Of a stretch of DNA of 21,038 nucleotides, positions 1 to 6,678 are shown piece by piece. The notes below the pieces were generated by a model that was given only the letters and a program-made list of their open reading frames with translations, had not been told where the DNA came from and searched no databases. Within the stretch, counting starts at the first letter, position 1. Each line of letters starts with the position of its first letter. Origin of the DNA: an uncultured Collinsella sp. (lineage in GTDB: Bacteria > Actinomycetota > Coriobacteriia > Coriobacteriales > Coriobacteriaceae); assembly GCA_902478365.1 (NCBI GenBank), contig CABSKX010000039.1:1-21038 (forward strand), in the 5' to 3' direction. Both the position numbers and the translations under genes were made by a program.

Positions 1-26
1 GATTCAGATTCGACAAGGGGCGACCA

Positions 27-497
27 TTGTGCAATCGCAAGAAGATGACGGGGCGAAATGTCAATCCTGGTCTAACAGAGCCTAAGATATTGCTAGCGAG
101 TCATGGTTATCTCGCCCAAGGTATGAAGAGCTCTCTCGAGATCCTGATGGGCGCCAACGACCGAATCGAGTGTCTGTGCGCCTATGTCGATGACGACACG
201 AGGGATGTCGCAGCGCTTATCGATGCTTGGATGGAGTCGAAGGACCCTGCCGACTCTTGGTTTGTCGTGACTGACATCTTTGGCGGCTCTGTAAACAACG
301 AATTCATTCAGAGGCAGACCGCCGGATCGTTTACGTTGATCACCGGAATGAACTTGCCGCTGCTGGTGGAAATGGCTACACAGCTGGACTCCCTGGATGC
401 GGACAAGGCCAAAGCTGCGGTCGAGGGATCACGTTCGTTTATCATGCTTTGTGAGGCGGCGGACATGCTTGCCGATGTCGAAGAAGAAGAGTTCTAG
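27..497 (+). CDS. PTS system mannose-family EIIA component
   Basis: Cytoplasmic phosphocarrier of a mannose/fructose/sorbose-family phosphotransferase system. It takes phosphate from HPr and passes it to EIIB. The EIIA-Man fold shows in the segment ILLASHG, whose His26 is the expected phosphorylation site, and in the family motif DIFGGS near residue 84. The 156 residues fit a stand-alone EIIA domain. The start used is TTG at 27, preceded 6 bases earlier by AGGGG; an ATG at 45 is possible and would remove six residues. It is followed after about 70 bases by EIIB and lies in a locus with EIIC, EIID and a deglycase-like SIS protein. The domain is clear. The exact sugar is inferred from the neighbours only. 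Any gene upstream is outside the window. Confidence 0.9.
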   Translation: MCNRKKMTGRNVNPGLTEPKILLASHGYLAQGMKSSLEILMGANDRIECLCAYVDDDTRDVAALIDAWMESKDPADSWFVVTDIFGGSVNNEFIQRQTAGSFTLITGMNLPLLVEMATQLDSLDADKAKAAVEGSRSFIMLCEAADMLADVEEEEF

Positions 498-568
498 TTA
501 GTTCTGGTTCGAGCCCTAGCTAAGGGCCACGCCTGTCATTACCTTTATTACGTGCGGAGATGATTACG

Positions 569-1042
569 ATGATTAAGCTTACGAGAGTTGATTACCGATT
601 GATTCACGGCCAGGTCGCCATGTCTTGGACACATGCGCTGGATGTCGATTGCATCCTGTGTGCCAGCGACGCCGTGGCAAAAGACGACATGAGAAAAGCC
701 GCATTGAGGCTAGCTCGTCCCAACGGCGTGAAGCTCGTCATAAAAGACGTAAACGCTGCTATCGAGGCGCTCAACAGCGGCGTCACCGACAAGTATTCGC
801 TGTTTATCATTGTCGAGACGATCGAGGATGCCTATCGCCTTGCTAAGGGTTGCAAAGACATCAAGGAGATCAATCTGGGCGGAACTCGAAAGTCTCCCGA
901 GACCACGCTTCATCCGACCCCCGCGATCTTTGCGACCGAAACCGATGCCGAGCATATCCAAGAGCTTGTGAACGATGGCGTGGTTATCGAAATCCGTCAG
1001 GTTCCCAATGACTCAAAGGTACTTGCCAAGGACGTTTTCTAG
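569..1042 (+). CDS. PTS system mannose-family EIIB component
   Basis: Cytoplasmic EIIB subunit that accepts phosphate from EIIA and phosphorylates the sugar as it passes through EIIC/EIID. The N-terminus carries the family hallmark RVDYRLIHGQV, in which His13 (from the start chosen here) is the phosphorylated residue; length is 157 residues, normal for a separate EIIB. An in-frame ATG at 560 exists, but the CGGAG at 555-559 directly abuts it, whereas it is 9 bases from the ATG at 569, so 569 is preferred. It follows the EIIA gene and is followed by a strong terminator at 1094, so EIIA and EIIB can form a transcript separate from the downstream genes. Confidence 0.93.
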   Translation: MIKLTRVDYRLIHGQVAMSWTHALDVDCILCASDAVAKDDMRKAALRLARPNGVKLVIKDVNAAIEALNSGVTDKYSLFIIVETIEDAYRLAKGCKDIKEINLGGTRKSPETTLHPTPAIFATETDAEHIQELVNDGVVIEIRQVPNDSKVLAKDVF

Positions 1043-1093
1043 CTGGAAACATGCCATTGTCTAGCATTTATTAACTAGGTCCTCCTTTCTTTG

Positions 1094-1124
1094 GCCCGCC
1101 GATCATTTGACCGGCGGGCTTTTT
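1094..1124 (+). terminator. Rho-independent terminator after EIIB
   Basis: A perfect 8-bp GC-rich stem (GCCCGCCG at 1094-1101, CGGCGGGC at 1112-1119) with a 10-base loop is followed directly by five T residues. It lies 52 bases after the EIIB stop, inside what would otherwise be one PTS operon. Confidence 0.9.
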
Positions 1125-1158
1125 ATTAAAGAAAAAGCAAAAAAATCTGAAATAGTTC

Positions 1159-1186
1159 TTGCATAGTTAGTTATATAAAGTATTAT
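1159..1186 (+). promoter_or_regulatory. Candidate sigma70-type promoter for the deglycase-EIIC-EIID genes
   Basis: TTGCAT at 1159-1164 and TATTAT at 1181-1186 are separated by 16 bases in a locally AT-rich stretch, unlike the GC-rich surroundings. It lies after the EIIB terminator and about 50 bases before the deglycase start. Assigned by consensus only. Confidence 0.5.
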
Positions 1187-1195
1187 AACGTCATG

Positions 1196-1216
1196 GGATG
1201 AATGAAGGGTTCATCC
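1196..1216 (+). promoter_or_regulatory. Inverted repeat, possible operator
   Basis: GGATGAA (1196-1202) and TTCATCC (1210-1216) form a perfect 7-bp inverted repeat with a 7-base spacer. It sits between the candidate -10 box and the AGGAG ribosome binding site of the SIS gene, where a repressor could act. No regulator gene is visible nearby, so the binding protein is unknown. Confidence 0.45.
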
Positions 1217-1236
1217 AAGTGAGTTAGGAGTAAGGG

Positions 1237-2271
1237 ATGTTCAATTTCGATGAGCCTCGTTACGAGAAGGTTGTGAGCGATGCCCTCGCTCTCCGTCCTC
1301 AGATTGAGGCTGCCGTGGACAAGGTCTGCGAGCAGGGTTATTCCAACATCTTCTTCATCGGCTGCGGCGGCACCTGGGCCCACACGCTCCCGATGAAGTA
1401 TTGGGTCGAGACCACCACGGCCGACGTCGACGTCCACTGCGAGATTGCCGCTGAGTTCCTCGCATGCCCGCCCAAGACCTTCAACAAGGACTCGGTCTGC
1501 GTCTTCTCCACCCGTACCGGCACCACCCCCGAGATCATCGAGGCCGCCAAGTTCTGCCAGGAGCAGGGTGCCCGCACGCTGATGTATGTCTCCAACGACA
1601 ACACCCCGGCCACTGAGTACGCCGATTACAAGTTCTTCAGCTTCGCCGAGGACGACGTTCTGTGCGAGGCCATCTACACCTACCAGATCACGCTGGTCGC
1701 CCGCTTCCTCAAGAACGCCGGCGCCTTCCCCAAGTACGACACCTTCATGGAGGAGTTCGGCAACATCGCTCCGTACCTCATCAAGGCCAAGGACGCTCAG
1801 GACGAGCGCTGCGCCGCCATGGCCGAGGACTTCAAGGACACCGATTACCACATGGTGATTGGCTCCGGCATGCTCTGGGGTGAGGCCTACGACTACGCTA
1901 TGTGCATTCTCGAGGAGATGCAGTGGATCAAGACCAAGTCTATCCACGCCGCCGAGTTCTTCCACGGCACCATCGAACTCTGCGAGGAGGGCACGAGCCT
2001 CATCATGCTCTACGGCGAGGACGACACCCGTAAGCTCATGGACCGCGTGGACAACTTCACCCACATGCTCGCCGACGAGAAGGGCGTCCATGTCCGCGTG
2101 AACAAGTTCGACACCGCCGAGGTCGAGCTGCCGTTCAGCGACCCCGAGTTCCGCAAGATCGTCTCCCCGATGGTCACCTACACCATCACCGAGCGTCTGA
2201 GCTGCCATCTCGAGCACGTCCGTAACCACCCGCTCACCACGCGTCGTTACTATCACCAGATGAACTACTAA
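1237..2271 (+). CDS. SIS-domain sugar-phosphate deglycase, FrlB/FraB/Gfr-like
   Basis: Probable cytoplasmic deglycase that splits a phosphorylated Amadori compound (such as fructoselysine-6-P or glucoselysine-6-P) into hexose 6-phosphate and the free amino acid. It has two sugar isomerase (SIS) domains, roughly residues 20-160 and 195-330, with the phosphosugar-binding loop FIGCGGTW near 40 and STRTGTT near 91. Glu227 and His243 are 16 residues apart, the spacing I recall for the catalytic Glu/His pair of FraB and the matching pair in E. coli FrlB. The ending HPLTTRRYY also resembles the C-terminus of FrlB. The ATG at 1237 has AGGAG 6 bases upstream. It lies between EIIB and EIIC, echoing the Salmonella gfr arrangement of a mannose-family PTS with deglycases. 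The SIS assignment is firm; the exact substrate is inferred. Confidence 0.82.
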   Translation: MFNFDEPRYEKVVSDALALRPQIEAAVDKVCEQGYSNIFFIGCGGTWAHTLPMKYWVETTTADVDVHCEIAAEFLACPPKTFNKDSVCVFSTRTGTTPEIIEAAKFCQEQGARTLMYVSNDNTPATEYADYKFFSFAEDDVLCEAIYTYQITLVARFLKNAGAFPKYDTFMEEFGNIAPYLIKAKDAQDERCAAMAEDFKDTDYHMVIGSGMLWGEAYDYAMCILEEMQWIKTKSIHAAEFFHGTIELCEEGTSLIMLYGEDDTRKLMDRVDNFTHMLADEKGVHVRVNKFDTAEVELPFSDPEFRKIVSPMVTYTITERLSCHLEHVRNHPLTTRRYYHQMNY

Positions 2272-2292
2272 TCCTCTCAAATTGCTGCGGTT

Positions 2293-2331
2293 GTCTGCAG
2301 GCGAGCTGCGCAGAATGCCTCGCCTGCAGAC
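2293..2331 (+). repeat. Perfect 13-bp intercistronic hairpin
   Basis: GTCTGCAGGCGAG (2293-2305) is the exact reverse complement of 2319-2331, with a 13-base loop that itself holds the palindrome CTGCGCAG. It has no T-run, so it is not a standard terminator. It lies between the deglycase stop and the EIIC start and may stabilise or process the mRNA. Confidence 0.75.
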
Positions 2332-2352
2332 CTGTTTCTGGGGTTGATCGAA

Positions 2353-3126
2353 ATGGTTGTCCAGTATCTTCTAGTTGCACTGGTCGCATTTATTGCGTCC
2401 ATGGACGAGCAATTATTTGGCATTACGATGCTTGGTCGTCCGCTGTTTACGAGCCTGTTCGTTGGCTTGATCCTTGGCGATGTCCAGCAGGGCGTTATCG
2501 TCGGCGCTGCTTTGGAGTCCATGTTCATGGGCGCCATCATGGTCGGCGCGGCGGTTCCTCCCGAGGTCTATGCCTCCGGCGTGCTTGGCTGCGCGTTTGC
2601 CGTCATTACGGGTACGGGCACGGCAACTGCCGTCGCACTCGCCCTTCCCGTCTCCGTCTTCCTTCAGGTGTGGCGCAACTTCTGCTACGCCGTTCCGGGT
2701 GCCTTTGCCTGCAAGAAGATTGAGACCGCTCTGGCAAATCGTGATCTTGCCAAGGCGAATCTGTACCATCTGACCATCGTGCCGCTGTCGATTGGCATTC
2801 CGTCTGCACTGCTGGTGTTTTGCTCGCTGTTCTTTGGTGCCGACCTCATCAACAATGCGCTTAACGCTATTCCGCAGTTTGTGATGGACGGCCTCAACGT
2901 TGCGTCCGGCGTCATGGTCTGCATCGGCTTCGCTCTTCTTATTAGGACCATGGGCGACAACAAGCTGCTTCCTTGGCTGTTCCTGGGATTCATTATGGTC
3001 ATCTACCTCAAGATGGACGTTATCGGCGTCGCCGCAGCTGCCATTTGCGTCGCACTGCTCCTGGCCTTCCGCGAGGGCTCGTCCGGTCCGCAGACGGTTG
3101 CTGCAGATGAAGAGGAGGACTTCTAA
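2353..3126 (+). CDS. PTS system mannose-family EIIC component
   Basis: Integral membrane subunit forming the sugar path with EIID. The protein of about 257 residues is mostly hydrophobic and carries the EIIC family signature around residues 37-55 (GLILGD followed by QQGVIVGAALE). It ends in an acidic cytoplasmic tail (EEEDF). A TTG at 2344 is in frame but directly abuts the only Shine-Dalgarno-like GGGG (2340-2343). The ATG at 2353, 9 bases after that GGGG, is preferred. Its TAA overlaps the EIID start codon by one base, indicating translational coupling and a 1:1 complex. Confidence 0.93.
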   Translation: MVVQYLLVALVAFIASMDEQLFGITMLGRPLFTSLFVGLILGDVQQGVIVGAALESMFMGAIMVGAAVPPEVYASGVLGCAFAVITGTGTATAVALALPVSVFLQVWRNFCYAVPGAFACKKIETALANRDLAKANLYHLTIVPLSIGIPSALLVFCSLFFGADLINNALNAIPQFVMDGLNVASGVMVCIGFALLIRTMGDNKLLPWLFLGFIMVIYLKMDVIGVAAAAICVALLLAFREGSSGPQTVAADEEEDF

Positions 3127-3974
3127 TGGCTACCCAGAACACCGACCTCAAAGAGGCCAAGAAGGACGCGATTATGAGCCCCGATATGTATCGGAGCATG
3201 TTCCTTCGCCAGTTTACGAGCCAGTGCTCGCAGTCGTACGACAAGATGATGGCAATGGGCTTCATGTACACCATTCAGAAGCCCCTGCGAAAGATCTATC
3301 CCAACGACGACGATTACTATGCGGCGCTTGATCGCCATACCGAGTTCTTTAACATCACGCCTCATGTGCTTCCGTTTGTAGCCGGCCTAACGGTTTCGAT
3401 GGAAGAGCAGGCGGCTGCCGATAAGAACTTCGACACGTCCTCGATTAACGCCATGAAGGTCGGCCTCATGGGACCGCTTTCCGGCATCGGCGATTCGTTC
3501 TACTGGGGTACGTTCCGCGTGGTCGCCGCCGGCATTGGTATTGGCATCGCGTCGACGGGCAACCCGCTCGGCCCCATCGTGTACGCGCTCATCTACTCCG
3601 TGATTAACTTTGCAACGCGTATCGTCGCCGCCCATCTGGGTTACGACCTGGGAACCAAGTTCCTGCAGCAGTCCGAAGAGAACAACCTTATGTCTCGCAT
3701 GACGCATGCTGCCGGCGTTCTCGGAATGACCGTCATTGGCGCGATGATTGCGGCACAGGTCTCGCTGTCCACGGCTTTGACCTTTGACGTGGGTGGTTCG
3801 GAGATTGTCCTGCAGGATCTGTTCGATTCAATCTTCCCCGGTCTGCTGCCCTTGCTGGCAACGTTCGCTTGCGTTGCCCTGTACAAAAAGGGTGTCAAGA
3901 CCATTTGGATTATTATTGGCATCTTCGCGATCTGCATCATCGGAACGGGCTTGGGAGTGTTCGCAGCGGCGTAA
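3126..3974 (+). CDS. PTS system mannose-family EIID component
   Basis: Second membrane subunit of the mannose-family permease, acting with EIIC. At 282 residues it has the usual EIID layout. The N-terminal part is cytoplasmic (MYRSMFLRQF near 21, then the QCSQSYDKMMAMGF segment). A conserved central region follows (MKVGLMGPLSGIGDS near 110-125), and then hydrophobic spans through to the C-terminus at FAAA. The ATG overlaps the EIIC stop in TAATG, and GAGGAGG lies 7 bases upstream. It is the last gene of the locus, followed by a strong terminator. The family call is firm; the substrate is inferred from the neighbouring deglycase. Confidence 0.94.
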   Translation: MATQNTDLKEAKKDAIMSPDMYRSMFLRQFTSQCSQSYDKMMAMGFMYTIQKPLRKIYPNDDDYYAALDRHTEFFNITPHVLPFVAGLTVSMEEQAAADKNFDTSSINAMKVGLMGPLSGIGDSFYWGTFRVVAAGIGIGIASTGNPLGPIVYALIYSVINFATRIVAAHLGYDLGTKFLQQSEENNLMSRMTHAAGVLGMTVIGAMIAAQVSLSTALTFDVGGSEIVLQDLFDSIFPGLLPLLATFACVALYKKGVKTIWIIIGIFAICIIGTGLGVFAAA

Positions 3975-4020
3975 TGTTGACCGCTATACTCGCGCGTTGG
4001 ATAACTAACTGACCGTTTGA

Positions 4021-4057
4021 AAACGGGGCTCGGCGTAAGGCCGGCCCCGTTTTTTGT
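4021..4057 (+). terminator. Rho-independent terminator after EIID
   Basis: AAACGGGGC (4021-4029) pairs with GCCCCGTTT (4044-4052). An inner CGGC/GCCG helix (4031-4034 with 4040-4043) extends the stem across a one-base bulge. A T-run follows (4050-4055). It closes the PTS locus. Confidence 0.92.
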
Positions 4058-4106
4058 TTGACGGATTTTCCGACCGTCCAAAAATTCACGCTCGCTCATC
4101 ACCCAC

Positions 4107-4182
4107 GTATCTCTCATCTCTCATTCGTCACTAATATGAGAGATAACTGAAAGACGAGAGATAAATATGAGAGATAACTGAT
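4107..4182 (+). repeat. GAGAGATAA site array, module A
   Basis: Three direct copies of GAGAGATAA start at 4138, 4156 and 4169. Two reverse copies (TATCTCTC at 4108 and ATCTCTC at 4116) lie to their left. TAATAT, resembling a -10 box, sits where the orientation switches. The same arrangement recurs 165 bases downstream as module B. It is probably an operator for the regulator encoded at 4405. Confidence 0.8.
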
Positions 4183-4271
4183 CAGCAAAGAGACAAGCAA
4201 TCATGGTATTGTCTCAATAATGATTGTTCTACCAGCAAAAACATGTTTAAATGAAACAGATGGCAGACATC
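4183..4271. other. AT-rich spacer between the two site arrays
   Basis: No gene is visible here. Two overlapping 7-bp inverted repeats occur: GAGACAA (4190-4196) with TTGTCTC (4209-4215), and CAATCAT (4198-4204) with ATGATTG (4220-4226). They differ from the GAGAGATAA sites and could bind another factor or contribute to promoter architecture. Confidence 0.45.
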
Positions 4272-4347
4272 TTATCTTTCATCTCTCACTTATCTCTAAT
4301 ATGAGAGATAGGAGTAAGATGAGAGATAATTACGAGAGATAACTGAG
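4272..4347 (+). repeat. GAGAGATAA site array, module B
   Basis: Direct sites start at 4303, 4321 and 4334, with the same 18- and 13-base steps as module A. Reverse sites are at 4272 (TTATCTTTC), 4281 (ATCTCTC) and 4290 (TTATCTCT). The core CTAATATGAG (4296-4305) is identical to 4131-4140. About four fifths of the bases match module A by eye. It ends about 57 bases before the regulator start. Confidence 0.8.
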
Positions 4348-4404
4348 AGACGAAGGAAATCTATTCGCGGCATTCTCCGTCGGGCCGAGCGAAAGGACAT
4401 GCAG

Positions 4405-5871
4405 ATGAACGAAAACGAGCTGACCGGTCTGCTCGAGTCTTTAAAGCGCATGGGCTCGGACGATCTTAACGTCGAGGTCAAGGAGAGCGCCACGACGCTT
4501 TCCCGCGACGTATGGGAAACGGTTAGCGCATTCGCGAATACCGCTGGCGGAATTATCGTGCTCGGCGTGAGCGAGCGCGCGGGCTTTGTCCCGGTTGAGA
4601 ACTTTGAGACCGAGAAGGTGCTCAACCAATTCGTAGCGGGCATGGGCGATGCCGGCGGTCGCGGAAAACTGGCCAATCCGCCCAAATACACCATTGAGCG
4701 CGTGGAGCTCCAGGGCACCGTGGTTCTGGTCATCACAATTGAGGAGCTCGACCCGTCGAGCAAGCCTTGTTATGTCATAGAGCGGGGCGCTCAAGGCGGC
4801 AGCTACAAACGCATCGATGACAAAGATGTTCCGCTTTCGTCGACCGAGGTCCTGTCCTTGTCGTCGTATGAGCGGACGAGCTCCAGTGATCGCGATGCAG
4901 TGCCCGGTGCGGTCGCAGGCGATCTTGACGAGGCCCTGGTCGACCGCACGATAGAGCGTGCTTTCTCGCTGACACCCCGGGCAATGCGCGGCGCGCCGGA
5001 CAAGAAAACGAAGCTGGAGCGCCTGAATTTCCTCGACTCCCAGGGCAATGTTACTAAGGCCGGGCTCCTGGCTGCGGGTGCCTATCCTCAGCAGTTCTAT
5101 CCTAAGCTCTTTATCGATGTGGCGGTCTATGCCGGAACGCAGAAGGGCGCGGCGGGGTCGTTGAGGTTCATGGACCGTACAATCTGCGAGGGAACGTTGG
5201 GCGAAATGATCTCGGATGCCGTCGCGGCAGTCGCCAAGAATTTGCGGCGAACCTCGATGATCCAAGGCGTCTCGCGTGTCGACTCGCTGGAGATTCCCGA
5301 GGAGGTCCTGCGCGAGGCAATCGCCAACGCCGTAATCCACCGAGAATACGGAGATCGGTTCTGTGGGCAGTCGATCGCTGTTGACGTCTTTGATGACCGT
5401 ATCGAAGTGACGAACCCCGGCGGCCTATACGGAGGAAAGACTCGCGAGAACCTGTTTGACGGCAGCTCCCGATGTCGCAATGCGACGCTTGTGAAACTGA
5501 TGTCGATTGTTCCGCTGCCGGATGGTGCAGGTTCGCCGGCTGAGGGCAATGGCTCAGGCATCCCGATGATGTTCGACGCCATGCGCGCGCATGGTTTGTC
5601 GGAGCCTCTGTTTTGCCCTGGTTTTGACCGGTTTAAGGTTGTCCTCTATCGCTCAAAGGTTGAGCAGGTCGATCATGGCGGGGACCTGATCATGGCGGCC
5701 CTCAAGCGCTATGACGAGTTGGGAACGCGCGAGCTGGCAGAATGCACGGGACTCACCGTCTCCCAGGTTAGGTCGCGCGTCAACGCGCTCATTGCTCAAG
5801 GCGAGCTTGAGCCCACGGCGCCGGCGACGAGCCGCAACCGCAAGTATCGACTGTCGGAGCGCGTGGGATAG
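4405..5871 (+). CDS. AlbA_2 (Schlafen-type) putative transcriptional regulator with GHKL ATPase-like domain
   Basis: A 488-residue protein of the group often annotated as RecG-related or predicted transcriptional regulators. The N-terminal AlbA_2 domain (about residues 18-130) shows VEVKES followed by FANTAGGIIVLGV. The C-terminal half has an HATPase_c_4-like fold, with REAIANAVIHREY near 300, DRIEVTNPGG near 330 and GNGSGIP near 381. A winged-helix segment (about 428-485) ends the protein. The ATG at 4405 is preferred over 4399, because AAAGGA (4392-4397) is only 1 base from 4399 but 7 from 4405. The two GAGAGATAA arrays directly upstream suggest autoregulation through the winged helix; this is inference. 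The molecular function of the family is not settled, and a defence-related role cannot be excluded. Confidence 0.85.
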   Translation: MNENELTGLLESLKRMGSDDLNVEVKESATTLSRDVWETVSAFANTAGGIIVLGVSERAGFVPVENFETEKVLNQFVAGMGDAGGRGKLANPPKYTIERVELQGTVVLVITIEELDPSSKPCYVIERGAQGGSYKRIDDKDVPLSSTEVLSLSSYERTSSSDRDAVPGAVAGDLDEALVDRTIERAFSLTPRAMRGAPDKKTKLERLNFLDSQGNVTKAGLLAAGAYPQQFYPKLFIDVAVYAGTQKGAAGSLRFMDRTICEGTLGEMISDAVAAVAKNLRRTSMIQGVSRVDSLEIPEEVLREAIANAVIHREYGDRFCGQSIAVDVFDDRIEVTNPGGLYGGKTRENLFDGSSRCRNATLVKLMSIVPLPDGAGSPAEGNGSGIPMMFDAMRAHGLSEPLFCPGFDRFKVVLYRSKVEQVDHGGDLIMAALKRYDELGTRELAECTGLTVSQVRSRVNALIAQGELEPTAPATSRNRKYRLSERVG

Positions 5872-5876
5872 ATGCG

Positions 5877-5925
5877 TTAGTGGACGAGGCGACCCAATAA
5901 TCGACCCTCGATTGGCGTCCATTAA
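5877..5925. repeat. Intergenic hairpin between convergent genes
   Basis: TTAGTGGACG (5877-5886) pairs with CGTCCATTAA (5916-5925) apart from one G-T wobble. CCAAT (5894-5898) pairs with ATTGG (5911-5915) further in. Neither strand shows a clear T-run. It may end or protect the transcripts of the convergent genes on both sides. Confidence 0.45.
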
Positions 5926-5971
5926 GGTAAAGCGGTTGTTGCCCAGTCGACGGTGATGCTAAAGACTCGGC

Positions 5972-6463
5972 TTACGCCGGCATGGCCCCGAACCCGTCTA
6001 TCAGGAACAGCCTGAGAACCAGCTTGATGACATTTCCCGGTTTGACTTCTGCCGCGTCAAAGACGTGGCGCTCGGCGAGCTCGCTGCAGTATGCATAGAT
6101 GTCGCGGATAAGGTCCGCGCCCGAGAGCGTAAACATGTAGCCTGCGTCCGAAAGCGCATTGGGCGCGGCAGGCAACTTGGCCATGTGACAGAACGTTTGC
6201 AGGTCGGGCGCCATAACGTTCTGGTAGTCGAGGTGGCCGTTGGCATCCTGCGCGGCAAGCTCCAATTGGCGCACAAAATCCAGCGCCGCCGCTAACACAA
6301 AGCTCGGCGTAGGCGCATTGACGTCCTGAGTGGTCGCCACAAGCCTGCCCGCCGCCTGCGTGACAAGCCAAGCGACCTCGCGCTGGCAACGCACGGCCTT
6401 GCGCGTAACCGGCTTGATGGACGAAGAAGAAACGCTTCCCTTGGGCGGATTCGAAACAGCCAC
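5972..6463 (-). CDS. Hypothetical protein
   Basis: I do not recognise the family. The predicted protein has about 163 residues, with no signal peptide and no clear membrane segment. A serine-rich N-terminus precedes a helix-rich body: a QREVAWLVTQAAGRL region near 30-45, LAAALDFVRQLELAAQ near 60-75, a cysteine in TFCHMAKLP and a hydrophobic C-terminus (IKLVLRLFLIDGF). Upstream in-frame ATG codons exist, but the GTG at 6463 is chosen because GGGAGG lies 5 bases before it. A -10-like TATACT about 60 bases upstream supports this start. It is convergent with the regulator gene on its left and divergent from the HNH gene on its right. Confidence 0.7.
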   Translation of the reverse strand: MAVSNPPKGSVSSSSIKPVTRKAVRCQREVAWLVTQAAGRLVATTQDVNAPTPSFVLAAALDFVRQLELAAQDANGHLDYQNVMAPDLQTFCHMAKLPAAPNALSDAGYMFTLSGADLIRDIYAYCSELAERHVFDAAEVKPGNVIKLVLRLFLIDGFGAMPA

Positions 6464-6520
6464 AAGAACCTCCCATGAACGACCCGGCCCAACAAGCCCG
6501 GATGAAACACGTGCTACATC

Positions 6521-6526
6521 AGTATA
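6521..6526 (-). promoter_or_regulatory. Candidate -10 box for the hypothetical gene
   Basis: Read on the minus strand this is TATACT, about 58 bases before the GTG start at 6463. No convincing -35 box is found at normal spacing, so the call is tentative. Confidence 0.35.
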
Positions 6527-6678
6527 CAGGGAAGTGGGGTAGCGGGGTACAAGCACGCCAGCGGCAAACCGAGAGCATCAACGATGTGCCGATCGCGGAA
6601 TGAGATCTCGTAATAATTGACTCTCGGCCATATTATTGAGGGGCATGACTCGCGTTCGTATGGTTGTAGGTGCTGGCG

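Noticed and set aside
1043..1236. Sigma-54 (-24/-12) promoter, as used by some mannose-family PTS operons
   Set aside because: No GG-N10-GC element with matching context was found. The AT-rich -35/-10 pair is a better candidate.
1183..2280. Minus-strand open frame of 365 codons opposite the SIS gene
   Set aside because: The plus-strand SIS protein has clear motifs and a good ribosome site. The antisense product is low-complexity (V/L/G/D/E rich) and looks like a shadow.
4107..4347. CRISPR array
   Set aside because: The repeated unit is only about 9 bases, occurs in both orientations, and spacings are short and uneven. There are no cas genes.
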